Of a stretch of 64,000 nt of DNA, positions 1-9,636 are shown piece after piece. The position numbers and the translations under genes were made by a program. This DNA comes from Aphrophora alni. Lineage: Eukaryota; Arthropoda; Insecta; Hemiptera; Aphrophoridae. Under the pieces are notes generated by a model that was not told the origin of the DNA, made no database searches, and worked only from the letters and a program-made list of their open reading frames with translations. Location of the stretch: assembly GCA_963513935.1 (NCBI GenBank), contig OY740768.1, forward strand, positions 69,056,231 to 69,120,230, read 5' to 3'. How positions within the stretch are numbered: position 1 is the stretch's first letter; every line of letters begins with the position of its first letter.

Positions 1-39
1 ATAAAAATCTCGAGCCCTTAAATACTGTAATAGATTTAG

Positions 40-182
40 CGTCGGGAGAGAACAAGAGTTGGTCAAAAGAGACCTGACGGGTAAGATGAAAGAGAGGGAT
101 CTAACCAACACTACATGAAGGAAGTGTAGATTCAGTTAGAATCCCTTGGGATTGGCATACCCGTAATTCCCATAATAGTGGG
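40..182 (-). repeat. Dispersed repeat DR-A, copy 1 (reverse)
   Basis: This is the reverse complement of a sequence found at least nine more times between 43.8 and 62.7 kb. Shared blocks, read on the minus strand, are the block ending in CACTATTATGGG, GGGATTCTAAC, GATCCCTCTCTTTCATC and GACCAACTCTTGTTCTC. No open frame is conserved among copies. It is a fragment of a dispersed element of unknown class, SINE-like or MITE-like in size. Confidence 0.7.
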
Positions 183-185
183 TTT

Positions 186-551
186 TATTCGTAGATAACA
201 ACTATGATTTGAGACCAAAACCAGTAAAACATTATTGCCTACAATCAGACATCATTGAATGGATTTTGAAAAGAAACAATTTGATTAAAAAAACACATTC
301 TACAAAACCATTAACTTTACTTTCTCACACCAAATACAAAATTTCGACAGTTGTTAGGCATTATCATTTTTACGGATTTATTTGTTTTTGTTCATTCTGA
401 GTAAAAATAGGTTTTTGTGTTTTGTTTTCCCCTATTAATGTCTATAGGTAAACATTGAAATAATTTTGTTCCAAAATAAAATCAATTACCCTTTCCTTCT
501 CTTAGGCATTTTTTCACTCGACCTATACTTCTTCTTCAATTATAATACTTA
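186..551. other. AT-rich spacer, nothing recognised
   Basis: The stretch between DR-A copy 1 and the LTR-type element shows no convincing coding frame, RNA gene or repeat. The 63-codon frame here has no recognisable similarity and low-complexity composition. Confidence 0.6.
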
Positions 552-555
552 TACT

Positions 556-2275
556 TGTGACAATGTGAAAAATCAAATTTGTAATAGATGTTAAACGCGC
601 GAGATTAAAAATACAGAGAGTGGGAGAAGCCAGTGAATAAAGCGTAGCTTTCGTCAAATTATGTAAGGGAAGTAAAATGGATTTTCAAGGCAACATAATG
701 AATTACGATGTTTAGTGTAGGTATAAATTAAAATGTATAGATGTGTAATTTTAGTATTGTGGGATTAGGTACAAGTGTTTTCTTCTATCAATAATAATTA
801 ATAAAATGTGTGTAGAGAAAGGGGTGTGTGGACTGTGTGGAACGGCGGAAACAAATTATGGAGGAGGCTAGAGCCGGTTTCCAATTAAAAAAGGAAGGAA
901 GTAAGAATTTGCCTCATGGCAACAACAGTCTCAGTTCAGTGATTGAAGGGTTCAGACGTATTTCGACGTTTGTGCGTTATCAAATAGAACAATAAAAAAC
1001 CGATAGAATGTAAGATTTTATAATTTAGAAGGGACAATAGAGTTGATATTGACATAAGGTATAGACAGTGAAAAATCAGTGTACAAAGAATTGTTAGAGA
1101 CTGACTTTACGAGAGACTTTGTTAAATAGTAGAATGAATTACCATGCGGTTTTTCTTTGCAATGGCTTCCATGAGTCAAAGGTTTGAGTTCTGAATATTT
1201 TCTGGACAATAGGACTATAAACCCATATTCAAAGTATTGAACGTGATTGTTATAAATAGTGAACTTTTAAGCTAATGTTTAAACTTGTAGAATGAGACAT
1301 GAACGTTCAGTGTTAATGCTGAGTTGATAATATTTATAGACAAGACTGTTATTTGTGAGAAATATCAAAAGAAATTTTAATTTAAATGAATATTAATTTT
1401 CATTTTGATAAACAGAAAATAAATATGAATTCCATAAATCAAAGAGAGAAACGATTCGAGGATGTCATTATAACGGAGAGAGCATTTCCACGAGGCGGGA
1501 TCATGGTGTCTTGGACAATAGGAGAAGTCAACCACGGATTCAAAGTGTTTTCAACGAAACAATAACGTGTTTGGTATCCACGTTTCAGAAACTCTTATTT
1601 TAAACCATGTATGAATTTGATAGAATTTGCGTTGTTCAATATTAGATATAGAATATATAGATGATTAGAATTTTAATAAAAAAGGTAAATCCTTAAAATT
1701 AAAACTTTATAAAAATTTCTTTAAACATATTTAAGTCTCCTTTAGAGACACAGAACATTAATTTTTTAATGATTTAAATTCTTTTGTTGCAACATTAAAA
1801 TGCAAAGTATGAAATTCATAAAATTTAGTTTTTTGATTCAAATTTAAAGAAGTAAATTCAGATAAAAGATTTTTAATCAGGAAAATAATATTCATGTTTG
1901 TTTTCAGGATATGTCTATGTCACTGTATAGAAATAATTGTGATTTTTATTTAATAAATGTTTTCTTTGTAACATTTCAGCCAAAGTGTTCTCATTTAAAA
2001 CCAAAATCCACTGTAAGTACACTGTAAAAAGAGCCTGCGACCCCAGAGATTTTATAAATAATTAAATTCATTCTTTTTTCTAAATTGGTATGCTAAGGCA
2101 ACCTGGCGCCCTAAAGTCGAGCAATTTAATAAGATAATAACAAATAAATAAGTAACTTCACCTCCTTTTTTAAATTGTCACAAATGTCGCTCAACGTGTG
2201 GCATTTTTTAATGAACAAAAGTAACTTCCATATTAATCATAAATTCAGCCACACCCTCATTTTTGAATTATTACA
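556..2275 (+). repeat. Left long terminal repeat
   Basis: It matches 7749-9469 at a constant offset of 7193 bases up to position 2264, with no indel and no mismatch in the segments compared. The last 11 bases differ (see findings). The start TTGTGACAAT (555-564) has its exact reverse complement ATTGTCACAA at 2174-2183, about 90 bases before the outer end. The outer end TTATTACA is a weaker copy of that motif. An internal partial repeat is also visible: GGACAATAGGA followed by ATTCAAAGT occurs near 1204 and again near 1512. Confidence 0.8.
2185..2202 (+). promoter_or_regulatory. Inner primer-site-like sequence within the LTR
   Basis: The sequence TGTCGCTCAACGTGTGGC lies two bases after TTGTCACA, the inverted copy of the LTR start. 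It resembles retroviral primer-binding sites of the tRNA-Lys kind (known form TGGCGCCCAACGTG...) at most positions, but begins TGT instead of TGG, so a standard CCA-ended tRNA would mispair at its third base. It recurs at 9378-9395 in the right repeat. It could be a former primer site captured inside the LTR. Confidence 0.35.
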
Positions 2276-2277
2276 AA

Positions 2278-2295
2278 TGTCGCCTCAACTGAGGG
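2278..2295 (+). promoter_or_regulatory. Primer-binding-site-like sequence
   Basis: The sequence TGTCGCCTCAACTGAGGG starts two bases after the outer end of the left LTR, the normal place for a minus-strand primer site. It is a second version of the inner site at 2185-2202: both are preceded by a TnACAAA block. It begins TGT, not TGG, so priming by a normal tRNA 3' end is imperfect. A strong splice-donor-like AAG/GTAAGG follows at 2345-2352. Confidence 0.4.
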
Positions 2296-2473
2296 CTTTT
2301 TAGTCGAAAATACAGTGATTTTGGTAATGCGAACACTTAAAATCAAGGTAAGGACTATATCATTAATAATAAGAAAGATTCTCTTAAAAATTTGTGTTGT
2401 TTAAGTAATAGATTCTGTTGTGTTAAGTAAAATAAATTTAAATGGATACAGTAATAATAATCGTTAATAATAG

Positions 2474-2727
2474 TGAACAGGTTAGGATGATGATTTTGAT
2501 AACTAAAATTTAAATTTAAAACTAAAGACTAATAATAATAATAATTAAAAATGGAGGGTACTAATAATAATATTTTAAAGGTTGAGCAGGTTAGTGTAAT
2601 TGAACAGGTTAGGGTAATGATGTTGGCAACTACAATTTAAACTTAAAACTAAAGATAAATAATAATAATAACTAAAAATGGAGGGAGATAATAATAATAA
2701 GTTAATAACTGATTTAGATAGGCTTAG
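2474..2727 (+). repeat. Two tandem 127-bp leader units
   Basis: TGAACAGGTTAGG recurs at 2474 and 2601, and AAAAATGGAGGG recurs with its ATG at 2551 and 2678, giving a period of 127 bases. Each unit carries a start codon in the same context. A third partial copy lies inside the main frame at 3275-3332. The leader therefore grew by duplication of the start region of the gene itself. Confidence 0.75.
2551..2640 (+). CDS. Short upstream frame, 29 aa, copy of the main ORF start
   Basis: This small frame begins MEGTNNN and contains VEQVSVIEQVRV before its stop. It is a paralogue of a segment inside the downstream protein (MEGTNNK..TEQVRIIEQ). It probably arose when the 127-bp start unit duplicated. 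It may act as an upstream ORF or be inert. No function can be read from it. Confidence 0.3.
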   Translation: MEGTNNNILKVEQVSVIEQVRVMMLATTI

Positions 2728-4168
2728 GATGGAATTTAAAGTTATGAAACAAGAATTTGAAAAGTATTTTACAAATGTAAATAAAAAATATAAATTTGAA
2801 AAGGTATTGGATATGGATAGAAGAGATGTGGAACATTGGCACATCGAATTAGACAGAGAAAATTTAGATAAACAATGGCATGTAAGGTTAGGAGTAAATT
2901 TAATAGATAGGGATGTTGAATTGAAAGCAGAAATAAAAAAAATGATGTCTGCTGGGATGATAGCGAGAAATGAAATTTATAGAAAATTAAAATATAAATT
3001 GTTAAAAGAAGCATCCCCTTTTACTGTAGTGTCGGCATTTGTTATAGGAAATAATACAGAAAAAGCAGGTTATGGGTATTATAGATGTAATAATACAAAG
3101 ATTAATGAGGTTATAAAAGTCAATAATAAAGTAAATAATGAGGTAGATAATAATGAAAATTTAAAAGTTAAGAAAAATGGTGGGGTTAATGATTTTGATG
3201 GAATAGATAAGGTTTTAAATGATTCAGTAAATAAAGATAGTAATTTGGTAAAGGAAGATCAAAATTTAAATAAAATGGAGGGTACTAATAATAAAAATTC
3301 AAGGACTGAACAGGTTAGGATAATTGAGCAAGATAGAGTAGATAGAGATGATAAAATAATGAAAATGTTAGAATTACTTTTGAAAGAAACAAGACAAAAC
3401 CATGAGCAATTAATGAATAAATTGGATAACTTTAATCACGAATCAAAACAAGAAAATTTAGAATTAAAAAATGAAAAATTAAAAAATGAGCTTTTTGAAA
3501 ATAATAATTTAGAACAGTTGATAGGTAATGTTGAAATTAATATGTTTGGTGGGGTTGGAATAGGTATAAGTAATTTGAAAAACAAAGTAAAAACAAATAA
3601 TATTACGATAAAGGAATCAGCTGTTTTTCTTAAAAAACGAGTGTACCATAAGACTGTAGATTTTGAAAAATACACGATGTTAGAATTTAGAAATGTTTTT
3701 AGAATACAAGAGCAAGAAATTAAAAGTTTTTGTGAAATGAGTAGCTTTGAAAATAAATATGAAAACGTATGTATTAAAGAAGTATTTGTGATGATATGCA
3801 AAAATGGTGGGGTTAGTATTCCTAAGCAAACAGATGTTGAAATTAGGTCAGTAGATTCTAAGATGTTTGAGAGAAAGAGAAATGTAGATATGTCTGTAAG
3901 GGAGAAAGAGAAAGGTATTTTGTCAATACTCCGAGACAATAACAAAGGGAGATCTTTTGTTAGGAAAGGGTCTGTTGTGATGACTAGGCTAGACAAACTG
4001 TCCATGTGGACAGAGGTATTTAACATTAAAAATGTGTTAAAAAATTCAATCATGTACTTTAAAATCTTTCACCAATCGGGAAATCATCGCAAAAAATGGA
4101 TAACTTATAGTTGTTGTAATCAATTGAAATTTGGAACGACTGATAATAATGTAAAGACATTTTTATAA
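2678..4168 (+). CDS. 496-aa protein of unknown family (element-encoded)
   Basis: This is by far the longest intact frame in the window, ATG to TAA, with the preceding context AAAA. The protein is rich in Asn, Lys and Glu. Residues 1-35 and about 225-290 have the charged, leucine-spaced pattern of coiled coils. Residues about 140-215 are a low-complexity Asn/Lys/Val linker. A more ordered part follows (300-496), with the segments GGVGIGISNLKNKV and GRSFVRKGSVVMTRL and a basic C-terminus. No CCHC zinc knuckle, no DSG/DTG protease site and no reverse-transcriptase or DDE motif is seen. Position after the left LTR and a coiled-coil N-terminus would suit a Gag-like structural protein, but this is inference only. 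The coding strand is strongly cytosine-poor, like the rest of the interior. The start at 2678 is preferred because it continues the long frame; the ATG at 2551 stops after 29 codons. Confidence 0.6.
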   Translation: MEGDNNNKLITDLDRLRMEFKVMKQEFEKYFTNVNKKYKFEKVLDMDRRDVEHWHIELDRENLDKQWHVRLGVNLIDRDVELKAEIKKMMSAGMIARNEIYRKLKYKLLKEASPFTVVSAFVIGNNTEKAGYGYYRCNNTKINEVIKVNNKVNNEVDNNENLKVKKNGGVNDFDGIDKVLNDSVNKDSNLVKEDQNLNKMEGTNNKNSRTEQVRIIEQDRVDRDDKIMKMLELLLKETRQNHEQLMNKLDNFNHESKQENLELKNEKLKNELFENNNLEQLIGNVEINMFGGVGIGISNLKNKVKTNNITIKESAVFLKKRVYHKTVDFEKYTMLEFRNVFRIQEQEIKSFCEMSSFENKYENVCIKEVFVMICKNGGVSIPKQTDVEIRSVDSKMFERKRNVDMSVREKEKGILSILRDNNKGRSFVRKGSVVMTRLDKLSMWTEVFNIKNVLKNSIMYFKIFHQSGNHRKKWITYSCCNQLKFGTTDNNVKTFL

Positions 4169-7100
4169 TGACACAAGGACTTGATTTTGAAAAATAATTA
4201 ATAGAATAAGAATTTTGTTAATAAATAAGTTTAAGTTTGATAATAAATAATTAAGAGTTATGAATATTAACAATTTGTGTGTACTAATAAATTTTGTAAG
4301 CTAAGACAGAAATATAGAAAATAATCATAAGTCAAGCGTAAATTGTTAGAAGTTTTAGTTTAAGAAAGGTTTCAGTATTTGTCAAAGTAAAGACGCTGGA
4401 TTATAGCAGTGAATAACTTTATATGTTTATAGAAGAAATAATATTTAGAAAACGTGACGATAACAGATTAGTTAGAAGAAAAGATTATTGGAGATGCAAG
4501 ATGGTTAGTAAATAACTCAGTATATTTATGAAAAGAATAAATAATTATGAAACGTGACATAGATAAGGAAGTTGGTTCGAAGCAAAGATTTAGTGTAGTG
4601 TTGAAGAAATAATATTCAATATTAAGTAGGTGGATTCAATGTTGAATATTCAATAATGACGAGAGAGTTGAGATTCATCTGCAGACCGTATTGGAACTAA
4701 AAGGTTTTCATGTCTTATCAGTAGACAGATAAGGATTGTCTCATACAAAGGGGAAATTGTTTATGCTTAAATCAAGCCTAAGATTCTATTGCGTATAGCA
4801 TTGAGACTGAGATACAGCGTGTTACCAAAATACTGTTCTGAAAATGAAAAACTTTTGACGTATAATCGGAAATTAACTTGCGTTTTCAAATAAAAATTAC
4901 TTAAATAAAGGATAATTGGTTTTAAATAAAGTAAATAAGAACAAAAGTAGATTACTTAAATAACTTTAATAGTATTAAAAGTAAATTTCTAAGTAAAGAA
5001 CTTAGAATAAATTTTAAAAATAAAATTTTCTTTTGAATTTGAATAATAACAACTAGAAAGAATTACATAAACAGAAAATCGACGATGCTAGTAATAAGAT
5101 TGGAAAAAATAAACATTATTTCAACTTCGGATGATACGATTTGAATGAAATTTTTTATGAATTTTAAAATTTTCTTCGTGTAAATGCATTTAAGGAGTAC
5201 ATGAACATTGGGAGGATGGCAGGGTAACGGTAGTCGAAAACATGTCTTAATCTTAGAAATAAGGCATGTAGACAGCATTAAAGGTGTATTGTGGTTGTAA
5301 GGTTGTGAGGTGGGCTTTATTCTGAACTGAGTAGGAATTTTGCATTTCAACCTTCTCACATCTGGAAAATCATAATGCAGACTTCAATGTAAGTGTCTAA
5401 AGTTGTAATCAGAAGGATACAAAGTGTAATTAAGTCGACAAGAAGTGTCGTGGATATTGGAGATAATAGGAGAATATACAAGAGACTACTAAATAATAAA
5501 AATTTGGATAAAAAAGTAAATTTTGGAAAATGATGAGTTAAAATTTGTAAAAGTTTTGAAATTAAAATGTTTAAGTAAAATTGAAAATATTTTTTTGATA
5601 AGATGATGGAGATTTTGTAACAACGGTTAAGACAATAATAATTTGATATAATATTATATAGAATTTCCATGTAATGATACTTTAGACAGATGATAGAAGA
5701 AAGATAAGGTGTAGTGTATACAGAACTGATCAATCTGTATATACAAAATAAAACCGGACGAGTCAAATTTGGAGTATTTTAGTAAGAAAGATAGTAATTT
5801 TTAAAAAATGTATATAATAGATTAAGAGTAATAATGCTTGGCTTATATGTAAAAATGTATTTGATATTTGTTTACAAAAGTTAAGGATAATAAAATAAGT
5901 AATTATATGCAAAATATTGTTAGATTTAAATAATTTGAGATTTGAAAGGTGACTTGTAAAGGAATTGAGTGGTTTTCAAGAAGCATTGCTAAGATGATAA
6001 TAATATTGAAGTTTTTTGTTTTTTAATAATGAAATGGTAATAAAATGAATAATGGAGTTAAAAATGTTAAAGTTTTTGTTTTTTTTTAAAGAAAGAGATA
6101 TAATTAATAAATAATATAATATGAAGAGAATCTATGTGAGTTTTGCCAAGACAGATAATAATTAAGTTTTTTAAGTTTTTTTTGATGTTAAATAATGAAT
6201 GAAGGAGGTTAAGTTTTTGTTTTTTAAAGGAAGGAATAGTAAATTAATAATGATAAGAGAGATTTGATGAAATTTATAAATAAAATAAACAATTAATGAT
6301 TTTTGATAAATAATGTTTGAATTTAAAACAATAGATGATTGTGAGAAGTTAATTGATAAAGGTGTCTAAAGATTTTGATGAAATACGGTGTTAGCTGGGA
6401 AACAATGTAAATTTTATTATTTTTGAAGTTTTTGTATACATGTAATAGAAGATTAAGAAGATTTTAATATGAAGTAGTTTAAATGAGAGATTTTTTGAGT
6501 TTTTATAAGAAGATGATGACTTTACAGAATTGTTGAGTAAAGTGGTATTTAAAATGAAGTTGTTCTGTTAAGAAGCTTTTATAAAAAGAGTAGTTAAGTT
6601 GCATTAATGGTAATTTTTTAGTTTTTAAGAGGTTTTTTGAATACTACGATGAAATAAAGGAAATATGCGACGATTTTAATGAAATAAAGGAAATATGCGA
6701 CGATTTTAATGAAATAAAGGGAGATTTGAGGAATTCTGCGAATAAACGACGATGATCATGATTTTTTAAAGGAAGCTACGTTGAGATAAAGAGATAAATG
6801 AATGATAAAGAGGTTTTTTGAGGATTAATGCAACTTTGATTATTAAAATATGAAAGATAAGATGGAAATAATTTTAAGATAGGATACTGAGAGATAATAC
6901 AATTGTAGAGAGGTAGTTTTGAAATAAATAGATGAGTTTTGTAAGTAAATTTATTTTTTTGATAATAATGATGTTATATTTTTGAATTTTAGTTGAAGAA
7001 GAGAGCTTTTGGTAATTGTAAAATCAGTAGTTAATATGTTATCCCAGCGAGACAAAGAGTAATTAAGAATTTAAGTAAGAATAAATAGTTATTGGATTTA

Positions 7101-7696
7101 AACTAAAATAAATAATAATGTAAAATGACAATTGAAAAGTTTTAAAGTGAATTGAAGTAATTTTGAGTAATAAGTAAATAATTTTGTAATAATGTTAATT
7201 AAGAATGAGAGGTTTTAAGATTTAAATTGTGTTAAGTTAGAAAATGATTTAGATGAATAGTGTGAGATGGATGTAGATTTTCAAAGGATGTAGAAATGTC
7301 GTCTTGGCAAAGAGGATGAGACGAGAAAAAGTATATAGACGGCTGTCTGGGAGATAAGATTTTGAGTGACAGGATCCGGTCAACAAAAAATGTTGATGGG
7401 AAAGTTCAGTCAACTGCTGTTGAAAAATAAAGCGGATGTAGGGTATTCTTTATATAAATAGAGATAAGGTTTAGCGCTAATGGAATTATATATAGTTTTG
7501 ATGAGTCATGATAATGCAAATAAATTAAAATAGTAAAGTAGGATTTAGTAAGTAAATTTTTTTTTAGTTTACATGAAAAGAGAATCTTTCTTAAACGAAT
7601 ACTAGAGGTATTTATTTTTTATGAAGTCCTTAGCTTCTGAAATGAAATGTCTTGAACATCCATTAAAATTTTTTTTCGATTTGAAATATATATAAA
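4169..7696 (+). other. Long non-coding interior of the LTR-type element
   Basis: About 3.5 kb separate the ORF from the right LTR. The plus strand is very poor in C (three of the 60-base blocks starting at 6001, 6061 and 6181 contain none) and rich in A, G and T. Minus-strand frames at 5063-5359 and 5356-5766 exist only because stop codons become rare under this skew; their products are hydrophobic low complexity. Degenerate recurring phrases such as AAGTTTTTGTTTTTT and AACGTGACNNA are seen. No pol domain is recognised on either strand. Confidence 0.6.
6651..6720 (+). repeat. 30-bp tandem repeat, 2.3 copies
   Basis: The unit GAAATAAAGGAAATATGCGA plus CGATTTTAAT is repeated exactly at 6651-6680 and 6681-6710 and begins a third time to 6720. 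It lies in the non-coding interior of the LTR-type element. Confidence 0.9.
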
Positions 7697-7738
7697 AAAT
7701 ATTTGTATTACAATACACGTATTGAAATACAAATATTT
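7697..7738. repeat. 20-bp inverted repeat beside the right LTR
   Basis: The arms AAATATTTGTATTACAATAC and GTATTGAAATACAAATATTT pair at 19 of 20 positions and are separated only by AC. It ends 10 bases before the right LTR, where a polypurine tract would be expected. The bases between (GTGGGGTTTT, followed by the LTR) are not a clean purine run. Confidence 0.85.
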
Positions 7739-7748
7739 GTGGGGTTTT

Positions 7749-9469
7749 TGTGACAATGTGAAAAATCAAATTTGTAATAGATGTTAAACGCGCGAGATTA
7801 AAAATACAGAGAGTGGGAGAAGCCAGTGAATAAAGCGTAGCTTTCGTCAAATTATGTAAGGGAAGTAAAATGGATTTTCAAGGCAACATAATGAATTACG
7901 ATGTTTAGTGTAGGTATAAATTAAAATGTATAGATGTGTAATTTTAGTATTGTGGGATTAGGTACAAGTGTTTTCTTCTATCAATAATAATTAATAAAAT
8001 GTGTGTAGAGAAAGGGGTGTGTGGACTGTGTGGAACGGCGGAAACAAATTATGGAGGAGGCTAGAGCCGGTTTCCAATTAAAAAAGGAAGGAAGTAAGAA
8101 TTTGCCTCATGGCAACAACAGTCTCAGTTCAGTGATTGAAGGGTTCAGACGTATTTCGACGTTTGTGCGTTATCAAATAGAACAATAAAAAACCGATAGA
8201 ATGTAAGATTTTATAATTTAGAAGGGACAATAGAGTTGATATTGACATAAGGTATAGACAGTGAAAAATCAGTGTACAAAGAATTGTTAGAGACTGACTT
8301 TACGAGAGACTTTGTTAAATAGTAGAATGAATTACCATGCGGTTTTTCTTTGCAATGGCTTCCATGAGTCAAAGGTTTGAGTTCTGAATATTTTCTGGAC
8401 AATAGGACTATAAACCCATATTCAAAGTATTGAACGTGATTGTTATAAATAGTGAACTTTTAAGCTAATGTTTAAACTTGTAGAATGAGACATGAACGTT
8501 CAGTGTTAATGCTGAGTTGATAATATTTATAGACAAGACTGTTATTTGTGAGAAATATCAAAAGAAATTTTAATTTAAATGAATATTAATTTTCATTTTG
8601 ATAAACAGAAAATAAATATGAATTCCATAAATCAAAGAGAGAAACGATTCGAGGATGTCATTATAACGGAGAGAGCATTTCCACGAGGCGGGATCATGGT
8701 GTCTTGGACAATAGGAGAAGTCAACCACGGATTCAAAGTGTTTTCAACGAAACAATAACGTGTTTGGTATCCACGTTTCAGAAACTCTTATTTTAAACCA
8801 TGTATGAATTTGATAGAATTTGCGTTGTTCAATATTAGATATAGAATATATAGATGATTAGAATTTTAATAAAAAAGGTAAATCCTTAAAATTAAAACTT
8901 TATAAAAATTTCTTTAAACATATTTAAGTCTCCTTTAGAGACACAGAACATTAATTTTTTAATGATTTAAATTCTTTTGTTGCAACATTAAAATGCAAAG
9001 TATGAAATTCATAAAATTTAGTTTTTTGATTCAAATTTAAAGAAGTAAATTCAGATAAAAGATTTTTAATCAGGAAAATAATATTCATGTTTGTTTTCAG
9101 GATATGTCTATGTCACTGTATAGAAATAATTGTGATTTTTATTTAATAAATGTTTTCTTTGTAACATTTCAGCCAAAGTGTTCTCATTTAAAACCAAAAT
9201 CCACTGTAAGTACACTGTAAAAAGAGCCTGCGACCCCAGAGATTTTATAAATAATTAAATTCATTCTTTTTTCTAAATTGGTATGCTAAGGCAACCTGGC
9301 GCCCTAAAGTCGAGCAATTTAATAAGATAATAACAAATAAATAAGTAACTTCACCTCCTTTTTTAAATTGTCACAAATGTCGCTCAACGTGTGGCATTTT
9401 TTAATGAACAAAAGTAACTTCCATATTAATCATAAATTCAGCCACACCCTCATTTTTTAAACTATTACA
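7749..9469 (+). repeat. Right long terminal repeat
   Basis: It matches the left repeat from 7748 through 9457. The final block TAAACTATTACA differs from the left copy's GAATTATTACA by one indel and two substitutions and then meets the TACT target duplication. The variant end looks like the inner motif of the same LTR (TTTTTTAAATTGTCACA), which suggests template switching or a conversion between the two end-like motifs. Confidence 0.8.
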
Positions 9470-9636
9470 TACTTGATGACCTTCCATCGTTCTTCCTCTG
9501 GTGTGTTTCTTCCATTAATATAATCTTTTATTTATTCTAATCTATATCACTGAATATATATCTTAGATGACCCTTAACTTAAGGTAATATGAATCTCAAT
9601 GCATTGGTTGAACTGTTGTATTTTGTGGGTTCTAGT

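Larger units (their letters stand above)
552..9473 (+). mobile_element. LTR-retrotransposon-like element, non-autonomous
   Basis: Two long direct repeats (556-2275 and 7749-9469) enclose a 5.5-kb interior. The repeats start TGTGACAA and end ATTACA, so they have the TG..CA ends of LTRs. The host tetranucleotide TACT lies immediately outside both ends (552-555 and 9470-9473), as expected for a 4-bp target duplication of a retroviral-type integrase. A primer-binding-site-like sequence follows the left repeat by two bases. The interior holds a single long frame (2678-4168) on the strand implied by that primer site. No reverse transcriptase, RNase H, protease or integrase motif is visible in any frame. 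The near identity of the repeats implies a very recent insertion. It may be a LARD-type parasite mobilised by an autonomous relative, or an undescribed element type. The superfamily cannot be assigned. Confidence 0.75.

Noticed and set aside
1018..1209. 63-aa minus-strand frame repeated at 8211-8402
   Set aside because: It appears twice only because it lies in both terminal repeats. It is short, opposite to the element's coding strand and unrecognised.
3436..4053. 205-aa minus-strand frame
   Set aside because: Antisense shadow of the 496-aa frame with the Leu/Ser/Phe-rich composition expected from reading the purine-rich strand backwards.
5063..5766. Two overlapping minus-strand frames in the LTR-type element (98 and 136 aa)
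   Set aside because: The cytosine-poor plus strand removes stop codons from the minus strand. The products are hydrophobic low complexity without any recognisable domain.
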